DNA of 6,281 bases from Methanolinea sp. SDB (GTDB taxonomy: Archaea; Halobacteriota; Methanomicrobia; Methanomicrobiales; Methanospirillaceae): NCBI GenBank assembly GCA_001412335.1, contig LKUF01000067.1, positions 1-6,281 of the forward strand. Reading direction: 5' to 3'. Shown here one piece after another: positions 1 through 5,035 of the stretch. Made by a program: the position numbers and the translations under genes. How positions within the stretch are numbered: the first letter of the stretch is position 1; each line of letters opens with the position of its first letter. The notes beneath the pieces were generated by a model. The model had not been told where the DNA came from. It worked only from the letters and a program-made list of their open reading frames with translations, and made no database searches.

Positions 1-1759
1 GGGGAGAAGTCATTCCCACAAGGTTGATTCGCTGTTCCTGGAAGGTTGCCAGCAATTCCGGCCTTGCAACGAGCGACCTGATGGTTGCGCAGTTCCGGGA
101 CATATCATGCATGCGTATCGCCACGAGTTCGCATTCGGTGATGGCCATGATCTTCTCCCCGGTGTACTGCATGGTATCACTGCTGTCGGCCATCCCGATG
201 AAATCCATCGCCGTACCGGAGAGGAATTGCAGCTTTTTTACCTCTGACTCCTCCCGTTCCAGGTTCTGCCGGAGGCCTGTCTCCGTGACTTTCCACTCGA
301 TTGCGATCGCTGCCTGCCTGATGAACGCCTCGATAAGACCCCTGTTCGCAAGGGGTGTCCCACGGGGGAGAGAGATACCGACATCTCCCACGATCCTGCC
401 CCTGGAGACGAGGCCCATCAGGTACGAGTCGATACCCCCGAGTGAAGCCTCCTCGATCCTCTGGCAGACATCCTCGGAGAACTGCATGTGAAGGAGCCGG
501 TAGATCGATGGGGCCCTGACGAGGGTCCGGCGCTGGAGAAGTGCCGCCGTCTCCTCGAGATCTATGGGAAATACCATATCCAGGAATCTCTTTCCCAGTA
601 TCTCGTCCAGTTGCCTGATGGAGTCCGGGTCCCCGACGACGCTCCTGATCCGGAGGTTCCTTTGTTGCAGGTCAATAAGGCCAATCCATGCCAGGAACCC
701 GGGTGCAAGGGAGTAGACGCGACGGGCTGTGTATTCGAATATATCGCCGGTCTCATCCATGTCCCGGAAATCCCTGCTGGCCTGGGCGAGAAATTCCATC
801 TCCCTGATGTACCTGTTGATCTTTGCGGCAGCTTCGTGCTTCTCGGTGTTGTCCCTGCCCACGCACTGGTATTCCAGGAGGTTATCCCAGTCATCATAGA
901 GCGCCCGTGCCGTCCAGCTGTTCCACTGTATCTGGCCGTCCGGATGGTTCACCCGGCATTCGAAGACAGCGATGGGGTTATCGGGTCCAAGAGAGGAGAT
1001 TGCACGATTCATGACCTGGATATCCTCGTCGAGGATGCAGGGCATGAACGGCTGCCCGACGAGTTCACTGCTCTCTTTCTCCAGGTACCGGGCATATGCA
1101 TCGTTTACGAACGTGGTGGTCATGTCGGGACGGAACCGCACGATGAACTCGGTCTGGTCCTCGACGATACCCCGGTAACGCGCCTCGCTCATCAGCAGGC
1201 GGTTCTGGAAGAAGACCTGGTCGGTGATATCTTCAAGAATCAGGGTGATTCCCTGGCTTCCGTCCTCGAAACCGGTCAGTACCTGTTTCATGCGGAGATG
1301 TACCTCCCGGTTCCCGATCGTGCAGCTGATCTCGCGGTCCTGCTGCGCAACGGGGGGGGATCCTTCGGGTGGCAGGTAGTCCCGGAGTGTCTTGATAAAG
1401 GGATTTTGGTGGTCTTTTAGCTGTATCCCGAGCAGACAGTCCCTGTTAATCTCGAGGAGATCGAGGATGGCCTGGTTGACCATCAGGATCCGCTGTTCCC
1501 CGTCCAGGGCGATGACGAGGTCTGAAGAGAACTCGAGCATCGCGGAGACGGGGACCCTGTGCGAGAGGAAATAAACCTTTGCGGCCCCGATCCTCTCCAT
1601 CTCAACATCTCCGGAGACGAGAAGCATATCAAGGTAATGTGATACGAGGTTCCGGTTCATCTCCATCTCAGAGGTAATATCTGAGATGCTCATCCCTCTC
1701 GGATTCCGCTTTATGATCTGCTTGATTTGGTTCATCCTCTCCCGATCAAGCACGCTCAT
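1..1759 (-). CDS. HTH-PAS-PAS-GAF-GAF signal-transduction protein, C-terminus beyond the window
   Basis: The minus strand stays open from 1759 to the left edge, giving 586 codons without a stop, so the gene is partial at its 3' end. Residues 6-66 look like a winged helix-turn-helix (ISDITSEMEMNRNLVSHYL as recognition region, then a wing ending KVYFLS). A PAS domain follows at about 72-175 (SDLVIALDGEQRILMVN, closing ILEDIT). A second PAS with PAC lies at about 191-305 (SEARYRGIVEDQTEFIVRF, closing VGRDNTEKHE). A GAF-like domain spans about 333-487 and a second begins near 508. There are no membrane segments, so it should be cytosolic. Proteins of this build are common in Methanomicrobiales and usually end in a histidine kinase or further sensor domain, which cannot be seen here. 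The start at 1759 is preferred over the ATG at 1765 because AGGTGAT (1770-1764) is correctly spaced for it. The ligand and targets are unknown. The plus-strand ORFs over this region are shadows. Confidence 0.9.
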   Translation of the reverse strand, partial: MSVLDRERMNQIKQIIKRNPRGMSISDITSEMEMNRNLVSHYLDMLLVSGDVEMERIGAAKVYFLSHRVPVSAMLEFSSDLVIALDGEQRILMVNQAILDLLEINRDCLLGIQLKDHQNPFIKTLRDYLPPEGSPPVAQQDREISCTIGNREVHLRMKQVLTGFEDGSQGITLILEDITDQVFFQNRLLMSEARYRGIVEDQTEFIVRFRPDMTTTFVNDAYARYLEKESSELVGQPFMPCILDEDIQVMNRAISSLGPDNPIAVFECRVNHPDGQIQWNSWTARALYDDWDNLLEYQCVGRDNTEKHEAAAKINRYIREMEFLAQASRDFRDMDETGDIFEYTARRVYSLAPGFLAWIGLIDLQQRNLRIRSVVGDPDSIRQLDEILGKRFLDMVFPIDLEETAALLQRRTLVRAPSIYRLLHMQFSEDVCQRIEEASLGGIDSYLMGLVSRGRIVGDVGISLPRGTPLANRGLIEAFIRQAAIAIEWKVTETGLRQNLEREESEVKKLQFLSGTAMDFIGMADSSDTMQYTGEKIMAITECELVAIRMHDMSRNCATIRSLVARPELLATFQEQRINLVGMTSP

Positions 1760-1763
1760 TGTC

Positions 1764-1770
1764 ATCACCT
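1764..1770 (-). promoter_or_regulatory. Shine-Dalgarno site of the HTH-PAS gene
   Basis: Read on the minus strand the sequence is AGGTGAT, an exact match to part of the archaeal consensus GGAGGTGAT. It lies four bases before the ATG at 1759. It overlaps the other in-frame ATG at 1765, which would therefore have no spacing, so this site decides the start. Confidence 0.75.
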
Positions 1771-1820
1771 GACTTTTTCATCATAAAAATATTTGTATAG
1801 GTATTCAGCACAATTCTCAA

Positions 1821-1829
1821 GATATATTG
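1821..1829 (-). promoter_or_regulatory. Possible TATA box of the HTH-PAS gene
   Basis: Read on the minus strand the sequence is CAATATATC. A transcription start about 25 bases downstream would fall near 1798, giving a leader of roughly 40 bases that carries the Shine-Dalgarno site. The surroundings are AT-rich, and a second TATA-like stretch (ACAAATATTTTTAT, around 1784-1797) could serve instead, so the assignment is tentative. Confidence 0.35.
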
Positions 1830-1860
1830 ATTGTTTTGGCATATCAACTATAATTATTTA

Positions 1861-1932
1861 GATCATCTCACCGATCCCCTTTTCGAAGACGTGTGTCACC
1901 TTCACGGCATCGATGGATCCGGTCTGCAGCTG
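1861..1932 (-). pseudogene. Possible remnant of a gene 3' end
   Basis: Inside AT-rich DNA there is a GC-richer island. On the minus strand it encodes 24 codons between a TGA (1935-1933) and a TAA (1860-1858). The peptide, with residues such as SIDAVKVTHVFEKGIGEMI, has a balanced composition and G or C at nearly every third position, like the real genes of this window. It has no plausible start or Shine-Dalgarno site. It may be the tail of a decayed gene, but I do not recognise the family and the stretch is short enough for chance. Confidence 0.2.
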
Positions 1933-1971
1933 TCAATTTCAGTTTCCAGGGGACTATCGAATTTTCATGAA

Positions 1972-1989
1972 TATATTATAAATAATATA
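1972..1989. repeat. AT-rich inverted repeat, possible operator
   Basis: TATATTAT (1972-1979) and ATAATATA (1982-1989) are perfect inverted arms around AA. The palindrome TTCATGAA lies directly before it at 1964-1971. The location between divergent genes would suit a regulator site, but such repeats arise easily in AT-rich DNA. Confidence 0.3.
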
Positions 1990-2078
1990 AAAAACACCTG
2001 CAATCTATATTTATACTTATGCCAATCACTTCCGAACGTCACAGTATGATTGCAGACCAATATTGCGTTCATTACGGG

Positions 2079-2096
2079 CAAAGCGTTAATATAAAT
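2079..2096 (+). promoter_or_regulatory. Archaeal BRE/TATA promoter of the TPR gene
   Basis: The sequence CAAAGCG followed by TTAATATAAAT (2086-2096) resembles an archaeal purine-rich BRE and TATA box. Transcription would start about 25 bases downstream, near 2116, leaving a leader of about 45 bases before the ATG at 2163. Confidence 0.55.
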
Positions 2097-2149
2097 GGGA
2101 TTTTACTATCTGTCGGTCACAGCTCAAACTGATGGGAGACCCTGTGGCC

Positions 2150-2158
2150 GGGGGGGGG
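2150..2158 (+). repeat. Nine-G tract at the ribosome-binding position of the TPR gene
   Basis: Nine consecutive G lie four bases before the ATG at 2163, where the Shine-Dalgarno site should be. No GGTGAT-type site is present, so the tract itself must pair with the 16S tail or the gene is poorly initiated. Tracts of this length are prone to slippage, biologically or in sequencing. Confidence 0.6.
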
Positions 2159-2162
2159 AAAA

Positions 2163-2507
2163 ATGAACATAACAAGCCAGAACGGCTTTTCCAACAGGGC
2201 GAATTACCTGGTCAGGCAGGCACAGGAGAGGGCAATGAATGGTGATCACGAAACTGCGGTGAATTACTTAAAAGAGGTAGTGGACAGGGAACCACGGCAC
2301 GCCGCGGCATTCACCATGCTCGGAGACTGCCACGACTGCCTTGGCCAGTACGAACAGGCGATTGCATATTACTCCCAGGCACTGGGAATAGACCCTGACC
2401 ATGCCGATGCATGGTTCAACAAGGGTATGACCCTGAAGGTGCTTGGGCGGACTGAAGAAGCTGTGCAGTGCATACAGAGATCAATCGAGCTCTATTGCGG
2501 CAGATAG
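2163..2507 (+). CDS. Small stand-alone TPR protein
   Basis: The 114-residue product is almost entirely three tetratricopeptide repeats. The first is degenerate (about 13-46, with A32 and P44). The second is near perfect (47-80, with G54, A66, A73, P78). The third is at 81-114 (W84, G88, A100) and ends the protein. TPR repeats form helical scaffolds for protein-protein contacts. There is no signal peptide, membrane segment or catalytic domain, so it is probably a soluble adaptor with an unknown partner. Small TPR proteins are frequent in Methanomicrobiales. It has its own promoter and is followed by a long hairpin, so it appears monocistronic. It could be a fragment of a longer TPR protein, but the clean start, stop and flanking signals argue for a complete gene. 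Confidence 0.85.
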   Translation: MNITSQNGFSNRANYLVRQAQERAMNGDHETAVNYLKEVVDREPRHAAAFTMLGDCHDCLGQYEQAIAYYSQALGIDPDHADAWFNKGMTLKVLGRTEEAVQCIQRSIELYCGR

Positions 2508-2563
2508 GCATTCGACCAATACCCTGAACAGATCAACTTTCGACAAGCAACGTGGAAGATTGC

Positions 2564-2627
2564 GGTGATGATATGAAAAGAATCCGCCGTTCTTTTCATA
2601 TCCGGCAATATCACCCGATCCTTTTTT
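2564..2627 (+). terminator. Long hairpin with T-run behind the TPR gene
   Basis: A perfect 13-base-pair stem is formed by GATATGAAAAGAA (2570-2582) and TTCTTTTCATATC (2590-2602) around a seven-base loop. GGTGAT (2564-2569) and ATCACC (2610-2615) can extend it past a bulge. Six T follow at 2622-2627. It lies 57 bases past the TPR stop and most likely ends or stabilises that transcript. The T-run is seven bases beyond the extended stem, so it is not a textbook bacterial terminator. In archaea the T-run itself is the main signal. Confidence 0.6.
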
Positions 2628-2670
2628 CGCATATGTCCGGATAATTGCGTCACTCTTTCCTGAAATGCTG

Positions 2671-2683
2671 TTTTTTTTAAAAA
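2671..2683 (+). promoter_or_regulatory. Possible TATA element for the structured RNA or operon leader
   Basis: The stretch TTTTTTTTAAAAA includes TTTAAAAA, which resembles an archaeal TATA box. Transcription would begin near 2705, just before the structured element. The T-run could equally be a termination signal for the TPR transcript. Confidence 0.3.
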
Positions 2684-2704
2684 TCGAAATGAACAGGCCC
2701 ATCT

Positions 2705-2822
2705 CTCTCGTTCTGTACGTTTTCCGGGTTTTTGCGAACCGATCATCGATATTGCGATAGAGTTTCTCTCAAAGGGGATCAACCCGGAGAAAGGCCCCGG
2801 ATCCCGCTGCCGGGGTTTTTTT
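2705..2822 (+). ncRNA. Candidate structured RNA or leader attenuator
   Basis: TCCGGGTT (2723-2730) is a perfect inverted match to AACCCGGA (2781-2788), enclosing about 50 bases. Directly after it comes a second hairpin, CCCCGG (2795-2800) with CCGGGG (2810-2815), followed by seven T. The segments also pair in another way: TCCGGG with CCCGGA (2796-2801), and CCCGG with CCGGG (2810-2814), which would prevent the terminal hairpin. This is the layout of a small RNA with a terminator, or of a conditional terminator ahead of the radical SAM operon 123 bases away. I do not recognise a known riboswitch class. The 5' end is an estimate from the TATA-like element. Confidence 0.35.
2795..2822 (+). terminator. 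GC hairpin plus T7, intrinsic-terminator-like
   Basis: CCCCGG (2795-2800) pairs with CCGGGG (2810-2815) around a nine-base loop, and T7 follows immediately at 2816-2822. This is the form of a bacterial intrinsic terminator. It is unusual because it lies between a gene that already has its own hairpin and the operon downstream. Confidence 0.55.
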
Positions 2823-2935
2823 GGTATCGGCACGCTGATCCGTTTCCCCTGTCTTTCGAATCAATCGTCCCCGCCCGGTTCCTTTCGTCAAATTCCATAC
2901 ATTCAAGAAACGTCCCGGACCATAGTATACACAGT

Positions 2936-2942
2936 AGTGATC
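2936..2942 (+). promoter_or_regulatory. Shine-Dalgarno site of the radical SAM gene
   Basis: AGTGATC differs at one base from the archaeal GGTGATC consensus and lies two bases before the ATG at 2945. It supports this start over upstream in-frame codons, although the spacing is short. Confidence 0.5.
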
Positions 2943-2944
2943 TG

Positions 2945-3760
2945 ATGAAAGTCAATTATGGCGGTTTTGTCGACCTGAGCACGATAGACTGGCCGGGAAG
3001 GGCCGTCTGCACAGTTTTTTTCCGGGGGTGCCCTCTCCGCTGCTCCTACTGCCATAACGCAACCATCCAGGCAGGGAGCGATCTTCGCGATATCAACGAG
3101 ATCCTCGACGCCATACGAGACGCACGCATGCTGGTGTCAGGCGTGATCTTCTCGGGAGGGGAGCCCACCATGCAGGCAGAACCCCTCGTCGCCCTTGCCG
3201 GGGCGGTAAAAGAGATGGGTCTTGCCGTGGGGATCCAGACCAACGGATACTTTCCGGATACGCTTGCCCTGCTGATCGAGGGGGGACTCGTAGACCGTAT
3301 CGCCCTCGATTACAAGACCCGCTGGGAGGGCTTCAGCAAGAGGTGGGAGGGATATGCCGAGAAGTGCGCAAACGATTATACCACCCAGGCTGCCCGTTCC
3401 CTGAAGATATGTGACGAGGCCAGCCAGACGGGAAGGCTGCCCGACTTCGAAGTGGTGCTCACCATATTCGGGGGCAATGAAAAGGAGGTTCTCGAGGTCA
3501 CCAGGCACCTGCCGAGGGGCACCCTGGTCCTCCAGCAGGGGGTCTTCAAACGGTTCTGGAAAGACTGGGAAGAGACTGGGAACGGAGAGATCACTGACGA
3601 AGAGATCGTCAGCCAGCGCCCTCCGCTCACCGTCGGGGAGCTGGAGCATCTTGCAGGAAAGATCAACAGGTTAGGACGGACGATCAAGATCCGTACCCAT
3701 GAAGGCGGGGAGCTTGTGTATGAAGGTAATAGGAGTCGTCGGGCTGCCTGCAAGTGGTAA
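2945..3760 (+). CDS. Radical SAM protein, anaerobic ribonucleotide reductase activating type
   Basis: The 271-residue protein starts with NYGGFVDLSTIDWPG, the usual N-terminus of archaeal NrdG-like activases, which is why the start at 2945 was chosen. The 4Fe-4S cluster motif CxxxCxxC is C29, C33 and C36 (GCPLRCSYCHN). The SAM-contacting GGE motif is G71-E73 (FSGGEPT), and later barrel strands show IQTNG (97-101) and IALDYKT (119-125). Known members cleave S-adenosylmethionine to place a glycyl radical on class III ribonucleotide reductase (NrdD), allowing anaerobic deoxynucleotide synthesis. No nrdD is in the window, so activation of another glycyl-radical enzyme or a different radical reaction remains possible. 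It is the first gene of the overlapping operon. Its last 41 bases, encoding an extension after IKIRTHEGGELVY, overlap the next gene. Confidence 0.85.
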   Translation: MKVNYGGFVDLSTIDWPGRAVCTVFFRGCPLRCSYCHNATIQAGSDLRDINEILDAIRDARMLVSGVIFSGGEPTMQAEPLVALAGAVKEMGLAVGIQTNGYFPDTLALLIEGGLVDRIALDYKTRWEGFSKRWEGYAEKCANDYTTQAARSLKICDEASQTGRLPDFEVVLTIFGGNEKEVLEVTRHLPRGTLVLQQGVFKRFWKDWEETGNGEITDEEIVSQRPPLTVGELEHLAGKINRLGRTIKIRTHEGGELVYEGNRSRRAACKW

Positions 3761-4268
3761 AGGCGAGTTCTCCCGTATCGCAGGGTCGATCGGGATCCCG
3801 GTGGTCGTGATGGGCGATGTCATCAGGCAGGCGGTCAGGGAGGCCGGCCTCCCCGTGACGGATGAAAACCTCGGGAACGTGGCCACGGGACTGCGCGAGA
3901 AGGACGGCATGGCGGCCATTGCACACCGGTGCATACCGGTGATCGAGTCGCAGCCCTCGCCTGTTGTCCTCGTGGACGGTATCAGGGGGGATGCCGAGGT
4001 CGACCTGTTCAGGACGCATTTTGAGCATTTCCTGCTGATCGGAATAGACGCCCCCTTTGAGGTACGGCTCGCCCGGCTCTCCACGCGGGGGCGTGGCGAC
4101 GATATGAGCCGGCCCGAGGAGCTGGCCCTCCGTGACAGGCGGGAGATCGGGTGGGGGCTTTCGCGTGCCCTTGAAAAGGCCGATTATACCATCTGTAACG
4201 ATGAAACGATCGAGGAGTTTGATGCAAAATCACGGAAGATCCTGGAAGAGATCATAGAGGATGCATGA
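3720..4268 (+). CDS. UPF0200 P-loop protein, nucleoside or dephospho-CoA kinase-like
   Basis: This 182-residue protein of the P-loop kinase fold is typical of archaeal UPF0200 proteins in length and motifs. The Walker A loop is G8-E16 (GLPASGKGE), with glycine where most kinases have serine or threonine. VVMGDVIRQAV (about 30-40) resembles the substrate-binding region of nucleoside monophosphate kinases. LVDGIRG is the Walker-B-like strand. The arginine-rich segment STRGRGDD...LRDRRE resembles a lid. The substrate is not established; dephospho-CoA kinase is a frequent automatic label but unproven. I chose the ATG at 3720 (MKVIGVVGLP) over the ATG at 3699 because the P-loop then sits at the normal distance and GGGGAG (3707-3712) is a well-spaced Shine-Dalgarno site. 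It overlaps the radical SAM gene by 41 bases and the next gene by ATGA. Confidence 0.85.
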   Translation: MKVIGVVGLPASGKGEFSRIAGSIGIPVVVMGDVIRQAVREAGLPVTDENLGNVATGLREKDGMAAIAHRCIPVIESQPSPVVLVDGIRGDAEVDLFRTHFEHFLLIGIDAPFEVRLARLSTRGRGDDMSRPEELALRDRREIGWGLSRALEKADYTICNDETIEEFDAKSRKILEEIIEDA

Positions 4269-5035
4269 GACAGAAGATCTACTTCTCCTCGTCTTCCAAG
4301 GTCTGGGACTCCATAGAGTGGATATACGGGATCGGGGAGGCAGGCTTTGACGGGTGGGAGATCGTGGCGGACGGCAGCTACCGGCTTGACGACCCTGCCA
4401 ACGTCCGGCGGATCGACGATGCCATATCCCGGACAGATCTTGGGATCACCGTCCACGCACCCTACGGCGACCTGAACCTTGCAACCCTGAACTACCCGAT
4501 CTGGAGGGAGTCGATACGCCAGATCTGCACGTGCATCGAAAAAGCGTCTTCCTGGACCGATATCGTCACCATTCATCCGGGATACCTCTCCCCCGTGGGC
4601 AAGATGATGCCTGGAAAAGCATGGGAACACCAGAAGACGGCCTTGAGGGAGATCGGTGCCTGTGCGCTGGAACATTCCGTCACCGCCTGCCTCGAGAACA
4701 TGATATCGATAAAGGAGTTTCTCTGCCGCGTTCCATCAGAACTCCTCGGCATGACCGGGGACATCGAGGGCGTGGGGATAACTATCGATATCGGGCATGC
4801 ACACACGATGGGAAAGGTGGCAGAGTTTCTCCCGTACCTCTCCCGTGCCAATCACCTTCACATCCATGACAACCATGGAGAGAGTGACGAGCATCTTGCG
4901 CTCGGAGCAGGAACGATCGACTGGGAGGTCGTCGGCAGGCAGATAGCACGGGATTACCGGGGAATCGCAGTCGTGGAAGGGAGATCCCTGGAAGAGGGAA
5001 AGGAGAGCCTCAAGCTCGTGAAGGGGTGGTTTTGA
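4265..5035 (+). CDS. TIM-barrel protein of the AP endonuclease 2/sugar isomerase family
   Basis: The 256-residue protein has the xylose isomerase-like TIM-barrel pattern. Residues in strand-end positions that bind metal in the family are present: H64 (VHAPYGDLN), H104 (TIHPGY), E144 (CLENM), D175 and H178 (IDIGHAH), H199 or H201 (HLHIHDN), D208 and H210 (DEHLALGAGTIDW), and E238 (VVEG). These match in order the trinuclear zinc ligands of endonuclease IV, but sugar-phosphate isomerases and epimerases share much of the set. The substrate is therefore open: abasic DNA, a sugar phosphate or an inositol-like compound. It starts at an ATGA overlap with the UPF0200 gene and has AGAGG (4256-4260) as ribosome-binding site, so it is translationally coupled. 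Its end overlaps the rnz start. Confidence 0.85.
   Translation: MRQKIYFSSSSKVWDSIEWIYGIGEAGFDGWEIVADGSYRLDDPANVRRIDDAISRTDLGITVHAPYGDLNLATLNYPIWRESIRQICTCIEKASSWTDIVTIHPGYLSPVGKMMPGKAWEHQKTALREIGACALEHSVTACLENMISIKEFLCRVPSELLGMTGDIEGVGITIDIGHAHTMGKVAEFLPYLSRANHLHIHDNHGESDEHLALGAGTIDWEVVGRQIARDYRGIAVVEGRSLEEGKESLKLVKGWF

Larger units (their letters stand above)
1771..2162. other. AT-rich divergent intergenic region
   Basis: This 392-base stretch separates the divergent HTH-PAS and TPR genes. It holds a possible TATA box for each gene, an AT-rich inverted repeat at 1972-1989, the short palindrome TTCATGAA at 1964-1971, and a GC-richer island at about 1861-1960 that could be a gene remnant. A 72-codon plus-strand ORF beginning with TTG at 1831 has no Shine-Dalgarno site, no recognisable domain and AT-rich codons in its second half, so I do not call it a gene. 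Confidence 0.7.
2508..2944. other. Non-coding stretch between the TPR gene and the radical SAM operon
   Basis: This 437-base region has no convincing gene. It contains the long hairpin behind the TPR gene, a T-run plus A-run at 2671-2683 that could be a promoter, a structured element at about 2705-2822, and a further 120 bases up to the operon start with no clear signal except the Shine-Dalgarno site. The radical SAM reading frame stays open upstream to 2732, but that part runs through the hairpins and lies ahead of the family's normal N-terminus, so it is treated as non-coding. Confidence 0.7.

Noticed and set aside
24..1574. Plus-strand ORFs of 155, 310, 63, 68 and 60 codons
   Set aside because: They lie opposite the HTH-PAS-GAF gene, show no recognisable domain and have odd composition, whereas the minus-strand frame encodes clear PAS motifs throughout.
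1831..2049. 72-codon plus-strand ORF in the divergent spacer
   Set aside because: It begins with TTG, has no ribosome-binding site, has AT-rich codons in its second half and no recognisable domain.
2565..2663. C/D-box guide RNA: GTGATGA (2565-2571) fits a C box
   Set aside because: The nearest CTGA D-box candidate (2660-2663) is about 90 bases further on, too far for an archaeal C/D RNA. The sequence is better explained as an arm of the long hairpin.
2492..2833. Minus-strand ORFs of 113 and 73 codons between the TPR and radical SAM genes
   Set aside because: They run through both hairpins and the T-runs, have no Shine-Dalgarno site, and show no family resemblance.
2732..2944. N-terminal extension of the radical SAM protein to an upstream in-frame ATG
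   Set aside because: The family's N-terminus begins at the ATG at 2945, which has an AGTGATC ribosome-binding site. The extension would translate the terminator-like hairpin.
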